Assembly: GCF_958979055.1 (NCBI RefSeq)
Contig: NC_084890.1
Span: 992,001-1,056,000, forward strand
From: Alnus glutinosa
Lineage: Eukaryota > Streptophyta > Magnoliopsida > Fagales > Betulaceae
Length of the DNA stretch: 64,000 nucleotides
Direction: 5' to 3'
Both the position numbers and the translations under genes were made by a program. Positions 22,011 through 32,687 of this stretch are shown one piece after another. Position 1 is the first letter of the stretch; the number at the start of each line of letters is the position of its first letter. The notes under the pieces are model-generated. The model worked only from the letters and a program-made list of their open reading frames with translations, made no database searches and was not told the DNA's origin.

Positions 22011-23989
22011 ATGATGCCAATCTTTTCACTTTCTGTCAAGCATTGAACTTATCTCCAGCTCTTTGCTCACTTGTTTAAAGGAAGTTTCACGTAATCTATT
22101 CCTAGTTGTACATTGTGCACTTAAAGCACATCAATAGAAGAAGATGAAAATTGGCATATTTCTTGTTTTGTGAGGGGTTGTGGCTAGGAACCATGTTTCT
22201 TTCATGTCTAAATTCTGAAGAATAAGCAAATCACTCATTTGGCACTGTCATTAATTTCAGATCTCATCACTTTCAATTTTTTTCAAACAAACCCTCTTTC
22301 TCCTCTCTCCCTCCACAGGTAATTGAGCACTCGTCTGTGAGTAATATTTTGGATGTCAAGACCACAAAGTGAACAACAAATAAGCATAGAGTAGAACAAG
22401 TCTATGGAAAAGAGTGAAGCTACTTTGTAAATTATTATACGACTGTCATATAACTTAATAATGTAACAGTAAAAGTTAACCTAAAATAAAGACTGCTATT
22501 GATTTATTATTAAAGAAGAGAGCAAAGATGTTATAATTTCACTTGTTGACATAGTAAAATGTGCTAAGAACACCCATGAAGTCCATCCCAAGTCGTCCAC
22601 GTTACATAAAACTTATGGCAATTCCTCAGGCCATCTCAACACTAGTAGCTGCCCTAATTATCTCAAAGAGGACTGCCAACAAAACGATTGGGGGAAAGTC
22701 AAGTAATCAATTGTGTTCTTTTTTTTTTTTTTTTTTCTCCCTCTTCTAAACAATACTGCCGTCTATGTGTCAAACATTGATATTATTAATCAGTTTCAAT
22801 ATCTCTAGATCCGAAAAAGTTATGCTGGTTAATGCTTTTGTTTTCTATCTTTTAATACAGTAAAAGCCAATTTAAAGTATAAAATACTATTCAAAACATA
22901 AAATACTTTTAAAAATATTTTTAATTTTTATGTCGCATTAAAACACTTTAAAAAAAAAAAAAAAAACCACCTCTTAAAACACATTAACTACAATAGGCTT
23001 GTAGCCTCGAATAGATCCCAGAATTTAGAATGAAAATAATGAAGAATGTTGCATTTTTCAGCAGTAGCTATAGATTTGTTAAACAATATCCTGCACCCCC
23101 ATTATTCTACCAAATAATGCAGATAATATCACCATGAAATATGAATGATTAACAAAAAGAATGATAGCTAGAAAAATAAAATTTTGAGAAGTATGACTAT
23201 TAGAAAAAGATGAATTTTTTAAAATATGACCGTTAAGAAAAGAATGAATTAAGAAGACCTTCTTGCCCAACCCTAGACATTCTAAGAACCTTTTTTCAAA
23301 TCAAAACGCATCCCATTGCACTGCACGGAGCCAGTTGTAGTGACTGGGGGGTTTCTCCTTCGGGTCCATCACCATCATTTAGTTGTGATTTAGAAAATCC
23401 ACCAACTCTGGTACAATTTTCGGAGAGTATATTAAGGAACGATAATTGAAAATTTTATTACATGATAACAAGAGACAAAACCAAATGCCATCCATCAGAT
23501 AGCAAAGAAATGCATGTCCTCATCTCAATGGCAACCAATTAACTTTATTTGTTAAAAACGATACATGTAAGGAGTTTCAGAAGCAGGCCACTGCCATTCC
23601 CCGGCCTGTCCAATATTCTTATTCAAATAGAAGAGTAAATGGACAAAGAACATCGAGAACATACATGAATGAAGACAATTTTATATGAACCTCTTGACCT
23701 TAGAAAGAAAAGAAAAGAAAAGAGGAAAAATACAGCAAGAGAGTGTAAAAGCTGGTGTACTACATAAGCACATGATAATCTTTCTCTAGCTAACAACATT
23801 GAAAATACAAAGTATATACATGAGTATAAAATTTAAAAAGAAAATCTGTTCACTCTATCAAAACTGTAGTCCTCCACGGATGCAATCCCCAAAAGTGATG
23901 GGCACACAATCTTTGATGTCGAGCAAGTGGAGAGAAATTTGGGAAGTTTCAGTGTTTTCAGGAATCAGAAGTCAGGACAGCAAAACTTT
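22011..23989. other. Convergent intergenic region, no gene
   Basis: Lies between the stop codons of the (+) coiled-coil gene and the (-) NAR1 gene and must hold both 3' UTRs. It is AT-rich with T and A runs (22722-22740, 22950-22966). No domain-bearing ORF; the short ORFs of 60 codons are interrupted by homopolymers. Confidence 0.6.
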
Positions 23990-26900
23990 TTACCAATTGT
24001 GCAACTGAGAAGTAATGCTTTTTACCACGGGATGGTATTCTGTGTGCATGAGTCTCTTAGCTTTCTCCGAGCCAGGTTTCTCAAGCCAATCATCATATAA
24101 GCTTTTCACGACGGGGTTCTTGAAAGGATCAGCTACCATAACCTGGAGTATTAAAGCGTTAACAGCTAAAATCATAGAAGCATAGTTAGGGTTAATAATT
24201 TTTGACACGACTCGCAAACCCAATACGAAATTAGCAAATTAAAATTAAAGGGTCTGACCCGTTTAATTAAATTAGTCAGGTTAGAGTTGATCTATATAAT
24301 CTTATACTCATGTCTTGATATGATCCAAACCCGATACACGAACACGAATTGCCACCCCTAAGCATAACCATGTTCAAGCAAATGAAAGTTTGTGACAAAA
24401 GTAAAATACATATATTTTAGAAAAATTAAAAGGATAACACATATCCCTCTTGTACCCTTCTCCTTATTTGGGGGGGGGGGGAAAGAAAAAAAGGAAAAGA
24501 AAAGGATAATACATGCTAGTCCAATGAAATCATTCTATAAAACTTTAAGTAGGATTTTTTATAAATTCACTTTAATCATCATGGCATCTGAGGCATCACT
24601 GCTCATATGTCTAAGCACTCAAAATAGATTTAAGTTAGAGCTTTTTGAGGGTTAGTGATTCCATTATGGAGGACATCCACTCAATAAGATATCTCCCTTG
24701 CTTAGAGATCTTTTAAGTTCCAAATGTAAAGATCAAGCATCACTAAGTTTCATTCAGGGGTTGAAAATAACATAAAATTGGCACCTGAGCCATCATGGGT
24801 AAGCAAAGTTAATTACTCAATAATGCTCGAATACAAATTCTGGATTGGTAATGATTCAACAGTAGAGTCTAACAGCACCACAAAATTATCTGAAATTACT
24901 TCAAGAACTCCAAATAAACACTCACATTTTCCATATAAACAGCTTCTAATAATTGAATCAACTCCTTTGGAGATTGGCCAGGCTTTGGCTTGATTTGACC
25001 TCCACCATTCAAGCAACCTATTCGATCAAATCCAAATTACAAAAAAAAAAAACAAAAAAAAAATCATGTAAATTTCACATTTTTTTTTTGGGGGTAAGTA
25101 ATAAACTAATCTTATTAAAAGCGTAAGACGCCCCTTAGTACACTAGGAGTATACAAAAGGAATCTCCTAACTAGAAAGAGAAAAATGAACTAGAAAATCA
25201 TTAAAACTAATCGACAAGTGGGACACATAAGCCATAGTCCAAAGATACAAAATGTGGTAAAAGGAGGATAAAATATCCTCTGAGATTTTCTCCAAATCCT
25301 CAAAGCTCCGATTATTTCTTTCCCTTCATACAAAGTGTGGTAAATTTCACATAATCAAATTCAAATTCCAAATTTGTGATAAAAGTATTAAGTGGAATTG
25401 AGCACACTACGTGTTCACAAGTAAGATACTGTTGAGTACATAAAATAAGGAAAAAAAAGAAAAAACCTGCAGGGCATGCCATGATCTCCAGGAAATGGTA
25501 ATCACATTTTCCACTTTTAATTCTCCTGACAACATTTTGCAGGTTCCGGAAGCCATAACACAATGAAAATTTCAAAACAGTTTTCCCCTCGACCTACATT
25601 AAAAGATGGCGTGATATCTTATTATATTAAAATGAACAGAGAAATGCAGATGCATAATATGCTCCATGAAAGAATGAATCTATGCTGTAGAGGAAGTGCA
25701 ATAGGTCACATAAAGATGCACAAGTAGAAAGGGTTAATCACAATATATAGTCTAAAACATTTGGAGCTATTTACAGAAAAACATTATGATTCTGAGTAAG
25801 AGCGTCAGGAACTGTGAAGAATTCAAAGTGCAATTGGGTTCATATCAATGAAAAGCTTGAACCAGTGGGCTCTCCAAATTCTAAAGCCCATCTCTGGGTT
25901 AGAAAGGTACTTCAGTCTTATACAGTGGTTGACAAGCTTAGTTTCTAACAACAACCTCTCCATATGCCTACAAGCTATATGAAGTGAATTAGAAAGAACT
26001 GGACTTACTTCCAAAGTCACTTCTTGGAAATCTGAATTTCTAATAGTTCTGAACTCGAGAGGTCCTTCCATTTCTCTTCCAAAGAGTGTTTTAGCAGCAT
26101 ATCGAAAAATTGTTTCGGCATAACCTCCAGAGCTTCCATGTACCCCATAAAGATGCCCTTCTTCATTAACATTTGTCAACCTGCAGGAAAATCACAGAAA
26201 CTATATGCGAAACGACTCTATGAAAAAAAGGGAAACTTAAAGGGACACTGGTTCTTACATTCTGTCTAGTGAGGACTCCTCTAAGGCTTTAAAATCCACT
26301 CCTTTTAACTGCAAAAATTGACCGCCATACATTAATATATATGGATAGCTGTTGTTTAGGAGAATACAATATAACAATGAAAGTCCAAAAAGAATCTCAC
26401 CTGTATCAATTCTAAAACCTCCCCCGACGTTAACACAGAGTCTACCTCTGTAATCCTGAGACCATTTTCATGAGTTTCAACTTGAGATTCCACTTGAAAT
26501 TCAAAGTCCTCCCTGGCAGCCTCAAGCTTTTTATCATAACAAGGCATTACAGTTACGTGGTAAACCTCATCTGGCCTGATAAGTAAATTACTAAGCAATC
26601 AAAACATAATCAAGAACTGACTATCCAACACATCTAGTTTGAATTGAAAAATTTGGCACCATAAACAGAAGTTCCTAAAGAAGAAGACTCAGCAAATGAC
26701 AGTAACTCTCTCCTTTATAGTTGTAGAAAATTTTAAATTTTATTACTACAATTCAAATATAAATACAAAGGAGCAACAGGGATATGAAAATTATTTTGAT
26801 TTTTTCTTTTGGTTCAGATGGGGAGGAAGAGGAGGAAATAGATATCGTCTTTGTGGAATGGGGTTGGCATGGCTACCCTGATATGATGATATCTAGATCT

Positions 26901-27482
26901 GCCTCAGCTTGTAGCACACTTAAAACAAGGCAAAAAACATATAACTGCTGATTTTGCAATTGCTAATTTAAATTCTAAAATGTCAACTGATATGATAGCC
27001 CTCAAAACCGTACATATTATGCTTACACTGAAACATAGGAAAAAAAGAAAAAGAAAAAACTATTCTTATAAACATAGAACTCCAAAAGAAGATATGCTTC
27101 AAATCAATTATGATCAGAATATAGGAATCAGACTTATTGGACTGCATAATATACCTAACATCCCATTCTTGGCATACATGATGCTTAACAATAGATCCAA
27201 TTGTCTGCTGGGGGCTCTTCACTGAAGAAATATAAGGCAGAATATAGGATCCAAGTTGTTTCTCAGCATAACATATCCAACCTGCAATTACAGGAAGATA
27301 TTGACACCACAATTAGATAAGTTCTAAGTCACCATCTCTAGTGAATTGGAAATCCTTTGTCCTAGACTCCATCCAGACTCAACCAACAATACAACATATC
27401 TTCTGTCTTGTCCGTGTGGGGTGGGTTCCTCTTTCTTTTTTCTTTTGTTTTTTCTTCTTCTTTATTTAGTTCTTTTCGCGCA

Positions 27483-27525
<43 letters not shown>

Positions 27526-29446
27526 GGGGGGGTTGTTGGTGTAAGGTTGGATTACTACCCAACTTAAACATCAATGCAATGATCGATAGGACGAGTTCCT
27601 TTTTTCTTCTTTTTTTTTGGGGGGTAGTGGGCAAGTGAGGGCGGACTACAATAGCATTTTGGTGCACTTATATATACCTGGACATGCTGAGGAGATCATG
27701 GGTAGAGACGATTCAAATCTTTCATTATCCGTCAATTGGCTTTGTTTGTACCTCATGATGAATTCATTACAAGATTCAATAAGAGTTAAGTCTCTGCTGC
27801 AACTTGTATCAAAGACTGCCTTTACTCCCAAGGACTTAAAAAATGTTGTCAGTTTCTTGAAAACCTGAAAATTGGAACACAAACTTTTACTGTTAGAAGT
27901 GGCTGTCTGCAGTCTGCACACACCTAAATAACAAATGGAAATAATTTTAATGGGCGGTTGGAGACTTTTCTTTACTGCTAGCCAATGCAAACTTAAGGCA
28001 TAGATTGAATTTATGACTAAACTTGAATACAACGAAGAAAAAGGGCAATTACCCACTATGCAAATTAATTTTGTCCTCATCCATGGGCGAGAAACAGGAA
28101 AGCAGGAAAAAGACAAAAAAATATAATTTGCAATGTTTCAGTTTCACCTGTAGTGGAGAGATGCCAAAATGAACTGCAATGGATGCTCTTGACTGGGGAG
28201 AGAGCGAAACAATGACAACCTTCCCTTTATTAACATTAGCAAGAAACTCATCCAAACTTTGCTTCTCCAGCATAACCGTCTCGGCTGATGTTACGCACCC
28301 ACTGCATGGTCAAATGAAATCATTAATTTTTAGCCTTTGATATGGGGATAATGAAGAGGACTTGTCAAAACCAAACACAAATCTACAGCCTTAGAGACAA
28401 CATGTTCGACTTGAAGATCACCACAGACCATGTTGTGACACATACAAGAACAAAATATTGCCATCCAAAATTTATCCCGAATATCTAAGCAAGAGTCTTC
28501 ACTCTAATAACAATTTGGCAATTGGCCCCCTTACAGTTTGAAGAATTAACACTACAGAAAACGCATATGCTCATTAAGCCCACAACACACACAATTATGT
28601 TGACAGTTAAATTCAATACAGATGTTATAAAACACACTTGCCTTTACTTAAGGGACTGCAGGGTTTAATTACAATATAAATCAATCACAACTGCCAGGAA
28701 ACAGGAAACAGCAAAGCAAACCCACCAAACCCCCCATGTGAAACAACAGCTGCAACAAGCCACTTGGGCAAGTCATGACTACACAATGGCATAGGTGAAT
28801 CCACGAAGAACACTTACTAAATGATACTTGAACTAATTGAATCGAAACATACAAACAAGCCTATAAGCTCCCAACTCCTTATTTGTTCCCAAATTTTCTT
28901 TATTAGTTTGTCACATAAAGCTTATTCAGAGCTACAAAAAATGCTATGAAAAAAAGAAAAACCAAAATTTGTAAGAGAGAGAGTGAGTGAATTACCTGCA
29001 TGCTAAGCAGTCCTTGAGTGAAATTTTAACTGGGTCTGTTTGCAATTGCTTGTTAGAAGTTGAAACCTTCACCAAGAATTGAAAATGCATAATCAAACCC
29101 AATGAACAGAAACTTCACAGATCCGTTGGTTACTTTACCAAAACCTTAACCACTAAAATTATGCCTCTCTAGACACTAATAGCTATTCAACCAAATCAAA
29201 ACCCGAAAAAATGTAAAAGCAAAAGGCATAATTCTGAATAAAATTAATTTTTTCAAAAAAAAAAAAAAGAAGCAAAATTTGAGTAGACAACGAAAAATTA
29301 ATGAAACTGTGGCAAAATACCTCAGCTTTATCGGGTTTGGTAGGGTTAGTTTTGAGCCCCTTGAGAGACACTATACACGCCTGTGACGGCGCTATGAAAT
29401 CGCTCAGATCTCCGATCCGAAGCGTCGCCGAGAATTTCTCTGACAT
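23990..29446 (-). CDS. NAR1: NAR1, cytosolic iron-sulphur assembly protein ([FeFe]-hydrogenase-like)
   Basis: Cytosolic CIA factor that links the scaffold to the targeting complex which loads Fe-S clusters into cytosolic and nuclear apoproteins. Eleven exons (minus strand): 29446-29321, 29066-28996, 28301-28148, 27864-27678, 27281-27155, 26575-26401, 26308-26259, 26180-26009, 25593-25467, 25017-24926, 24142-23990; all introns GT-AG, phases consistent, 477 residues, close to the plant orthologues. The start matches the conserved N-terminus [19 protein letters not shown]-terminal cluster ligands: C24 and CLACSGC (C62, C65, C68). C-terminal cluster ligands: SACPG (C178), [10 protein letters not shown] (C234) and MACPAGC (C394, C398). 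All eight cysteines are present. The protein ends in HNW, with the conserved C-terminal Trp. Introns contain a LINE 3' end, a dispersed repeat and a 41-bp G run. Expected to be single-copy and essential. Confidence 0.96.
24185..24358. repeat. ACCCG-type dispersed repeat in NAR1 intron 10
   Basis: Contains GACACGACTCGCAAACCCAA, GGGTCTGACCCGTTTAATTA, ATAATCTTATACTCATGTC and AACACGAATTGCCACCCC in the same order as the other copies (20507, 44855, 55270). It shows no coding potential and no clear target-site duplication. Confidence 0.7.
25081..25339 (-). mobile_element. 5'-truncated LINE in NAR1 intron 9, with perfect 13-bp TSD
   Basis: 259 bp ending at its low-coordinate side in a T run (minus-strand poly-A tail) followed by GGGGGTAAGTAATAAACTAA and CTTATTAAAAGCG, the typical 3' end of plant L1-type elements. 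GTAAATTTCACAT flanks it on both sides (25068-25080 and 25340-25352), a perfect target duplication. The insert is intronic and leaves the splice sites of exons 9 and 10 untouched. Confidence 0.9.
27483..27523 (+). repeat. Poly-G run of 41 bp in NAR1 intron 4
   Basis: Uninterrupted G homopolymer, followed by TTGGGGGGGTTG. It lies between exons 4 and 5 on the NAR1 antisense strand, so the transcript would hold a C41 run. Such a length is also a common spot for assembly or sequencing error. Poly-Gly and poly-Pro ORFs across it are artefacts. Confidence 0.9.
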
Positions 29447-29997
29447 TTCCTCTCTCTATCTCTCTGACCGCCAAAATTGCTTCTTCCCAAAGAATCCCTT
29501 GAAAATTAGCACAGAACCCGCAATCTATAACCGCTAGTTCAATCGCGAATCGAAGATTTTTAGCAGTCGATTCTGTTTAGGGTTTACCTTTTTTTTTTTT
29601 TGGAGATAGGAAGCTATAAAGGTTTGGTTCCGTCAGACTAGTACCAGAAATTAGGGAGTGCGATAGTGAGTAATGTTCGTATGTATCCCAGAAGAAAACT
29701 ACGTGTTCCCTATGCCCATTGAGATGCGAGGCTTCCGTTGAAAAGAAAATTCAAAAGGGTGTCATATTAAGCTGGTTGGTCGTCCTTCTTGTGTGTGATA
29801 GTGCGTCGTTGCATTGTCAGCCGATTAAGGCACGTGTCGACCACGGTCCACCGGTCACGCTTACTTAATGTCATAAGAGAAAGAACTTCAACCGCCTATC
29901 AGGTAGCTAGGGGTGTGGAGAACTCGCCCAAAACCGTACCGCCCCGCAGACCCGACCCGACCCGACCCGACCTCACTAACACCTAACCCGTGCATAT
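29447..29997. other. NAR1 5' flank
   Basis: No gene recognised. The first 100 bp before the NAR1 ATG are CT-rich on the plus strand and probably include the 5' leader and promoter. A GACCCGACCCGACCCGACC tandem pentamer lies at about 29951-29971. No TATA box could be fixed with confidence. Confidence 0.5.
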
Positions 29998-30308
29998 AGG
30001 CCTTGTTTGTTAAAGAGCATAATAGAACACAGTAATGCGCGTACTGTACATTTTTTTTTTTTTTTACTTTTTCACATTTTTTAATACCAATCAACATCAA
30101 AACATTCTCACTTTTTTCACATTTTATATCACATCAATAAATTTTTATTACTATTCAAATAAAAAAATTCACTACAATACAAAATTTTTTCACTTTTCTA
30201 TACAAATTCTTTTTATTTTATATCATATCATCACTTTTTACTCATTTCAAAATTAACAACCCACTACTTTGTTCTGTTCTGTAATGTCACTTGTCAAACA
30301 TGCCCATA
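29998..30308. mobile_element. hAT-like MITE (family copy 3)
   Basis: Ends GGCCTTGTTTGTTAAAGAG and CACTTGTCAAACATGCCC are imperfect inverted repeats; the interior again carries CAATCAACATCAAAACATTC, TCACATCAATAAATTTTTAT and CTATACAAATTCTTTTTATT. Its right end overlaps the tandem duplication at 30261-30424. Confidence 0.72.
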
Positions 30309-30424
30309 ATTTCGGTTCCCGTTTACATTTAAGCAAACCGCACCACTACTTTGTTCTGTTCTGTAATGTCACTTGCCAAACATGCCCATAATTTCGGTTC
30401 CCGTTTACATTTAAGCAAACCGCA
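30261..30424 (+). repeat. 82-bp tandem duplication at the MITE end
   Basis: 30261-30342 and 30343-30424 are direct repeats with a single visible difference (CACTTGTCAAAC versus CACTTGCCAAAC). Each unit spans the last 48 bp of the hAT-like MITE and 34 bp of flank, ending in TTAAGCAAACCGCA. The duplication is therefore younger than the MITE insertion. Confidence 0.92.
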
Positions 30425-30437
30425 CGGTGCGGTTTGC
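30415..30437. repeat. 23-bp perfect palindrome
   Basis: GCAAACCGCAC, a central G, then GTGCGGTTTGC. It starts in the second unit of the 82-bp duplication and ends in the following DNA, so the first unit has only the left arm. It could be the edge of another inverted-repeat element. Confidence 0.85.
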
Positions 30438-30914
30438 GGATCGGGATTTGGAAAAATCCTGGGGACTCGCCCCGCCCCCCTCATTTATATTTCTTTTCTC
30501 CTTTATTCCAGAGAGTTCCAACTCCTCGCACTGCGCCGGACAGCCTTTTTGTCCGCCCTTCACACTCTGACGCCGATCTTCGTTTCTTCAGCTCTTCATC
30601 TTCTTCAACCTCCTTGTGAAACCCCCGAAAAGCAAGTTGCGCTTAATAATGACGAAGTAGTTCCTACTCTTAGCCGGTCGTTTCTTCTTCAAGTTCGTCT
30701 ACTACTACCATGCAGTGAGATTTAGGAGCCGCGGTTTTTCCATTTATTTATTTGTTTTTGCATCAAATCTGGTAGTGAGTGAGGGTAGAGGCAGAGAGAG
30801 CGGGGATCTCGCACCCCTCTCATATCTGGCGGTCATCTGCAAGATCTAAATATCACGGATTTATTTGATTTGATATAAAAGGTAAAAAAGTATAAAAATC
30901 TTTTAAAGTTGACC
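30438..30914. other. Unassigned, GC-richer segment
   Basis: Less AT-rich than its surroundings, with CT-rich runs of the kind seen in plant 5' leaders (30570-30620) and open frames of up to 124 codons that show no recognised domain and no matching downstream exon. It could be a gene fragment or part of a mobile element. Nothing firm can be said. Confidence 0.35.
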
Positions 30915-31510
30915 TTTTTTTTTTTATTTTTTTGAACGAAGTAACATGTGCTACATCAATTGCTGAAACAAAAGCCATAAAGGCATTACAGAGATTGACA
31001 TGAGGAACAAAGAAACCTCAACATCTTAAGCCAGAAACAAGTCTGACTTAAAAGCAGTGCCTACACAACACACAACATCACAAGGACGCCATTTTTGAAC
31101 CACTCTCTACAGATATAGTCCAGTAAAATTGTGCATAACATAGACACTGTGACAACAAAGAAACCAGAGAATATACACCCAACCAAAAAACCATCACTGC
31201 CAGCATCAAATAAGGAGATCACCGCCAACCCTTAAGGCTCCCCAACCAGCACAAAATCACCGCCAGCTACCAGCCACCACTCGCTATGGCCTGAGAACAA
31301 AGGCGTGATCCACACATGCCTAACCATAGAAAAAGAACCCCCGCGTGTGCAGACCACGCGCCGGCGAGATCGAACAGCAAGGCCACCAGCTTGAGACGGC
31401 CGGACCGGTTGACGACAGTGAGTACAGATGGAAAGCGCGTATCATGAAAGTCCTAGTAGAATACCTTTTTTTATATAGCAGTGGGAGACGGGAGTGAGGC
31501 AAGGGTTTGC
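30915..31510 (-). mobile_element. LINE-like 3' end, minus strand
   Basis: On the minus strand it ends with GCCTTTATGGCTTTTGTTTC, AGCAATTGATGTAGCACATG, TTACTTCG and an A-rich tail (30917-30935 read as T). Blocks such as CACGCGCCG within an AGACCACGCGCCGGCGAG context recur at 9755-9775 in the insertion at 9227-10509, and both have related tails. It is 5'-truncated and has no RT domain left; target duplication not found. Confidence 0.5.
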
Positions 31511-31595
31511 AAAACAAGCCTATAGGACATGTTTGCGTAGCGTTTTATTTTTTATTATTTTTTAAAATCATGTTCGTGTAAGTTTTTTTAAAGGA

Positions 31596-31940
31596 GATAA
31601 CTACGCTATTAGTTTTTGTGGTATGTCATAATTGGTTCAAAAAGTTCATGGAAGTTTTTGTAATTAGTAATAATTACAAATCAATCCCTAGAGTCAAATT
31701 ACTTTAAAAATTTTAACAGATTCTGTCAAATACGATGTCAGCATCATGTGTCGCTATATTATTGGCGACACGTGGCGCTAATGTAATATTTAACAGAATC
31801 TGTTAAAATTTTTAACGAAATTTGACTCTGAGGGTCGATTTGTATTTATAGTTTACCACAAGGACCTCCAATAAACTTTTTAAACTATAGAGAGTGATTT
31901 GTAATTATAATATATCACATGGACCAATGGTACAATTATC
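31596..31940. mobile_element. Foldback MITE, relative of the one at 11941
   Basis: 345 bp with inverted arms: TTTTAACAGATTCTGT on the left is mirrored by ACAGAATCTGTTAAAA on the right, with ATTATTGGCGACACGTGGCG at the centre. The outer ends are GATAACTACG and ACAATTATC. The core with CACGTGGCGCTAA matches the 11941-12576 element. About 745 bp upstream of POP1. Confidence 0.7.
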
Positions 31941-32035
31941 TATTTTTTAAATTTAATTTCTATTTAAGTTTTATAAAAAGAAATAAAAAAAATCAATTTT
32001 GTTTGGTGTTTTTTAAATTATTCAAACATAGTTTT

Positions 32036-32083
<48 letters not shown>

Positions 32084-32465
32084 ACATTTGCAATTTTAAA
32101 TATAATACAAAAATTGATAAAATATAATACAAAATTTTTAAAATATGGCAATTAAAAATAGACAAATATTAAAAAATATGATCATTAAAAAAAAACAAAC
32201 ATATAAAAAGATTAAATAGATAAAAAATAAAAAAAAATTGAAAAAAAATTATTTAAATAAAATAATGGTAAGAAATAATTAAAAATGGCGAGTCGAAGGA
32301 ATTTGGCCGTGTTTTTTCCTTTTCTCTTTTAACTTTTCATTTCCCATTTAAATTACACGTATTTTCTAATATTTGTTATGTTCTCTTATTTTTGTAGAAT
32401 AAACAATAAAAAGAAACAAAAAAGGATTTTGGCTAAAATCACAGAGAAGGAAAGCGGCACTGTCT
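31941..32465. other. AT-rich POP1 upstream region with (TA)21
   Basis: A TA microsatellite fills 32039-32080 and the rest is A-rich. No ORF. The likely POP1 5' leader starts near 32460: CAATACCAG followed by GTAGCC at about 32495 looks like a donor, and TTTCTTTGGGCAG ending at 32674 like its acceptor, so a leader intron just before the ATG is plausible. Confidence 0.5.
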
Positions 32466-32687
32466 CTCTGGTTGTACTCTGCGTTCAATACCAGGTAGCC
32501 CTAACCCTAAAACCCCAACCCTTGCAATATTGATAGGAATTGCTTTTTTTTACTATAGTTTTAACAGCTTCACTGCAATGTGATTTGTCGATTCTGAAAT
32601 ATTGCTTTCTTTTTTTTTCTTTTTTTCTTTTTTTTTTTTTTTCTGGTTTATTTTGGTGTTTATTTCTTTGGGCAGTTAATTTGGTAT

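Noticed and set aside
27346..27667. Poly-Gly and poly-Pro frames of 73-101 codons
   Set aside because: They read through the 41-bp G run in a NAR1 intron.
30351..30725. 124-codon frame upstream of POP1
   Set aside because: Begins in the 82-bp duplication of a MITE end and has no recognised domain; kept only as an unassigned segment.
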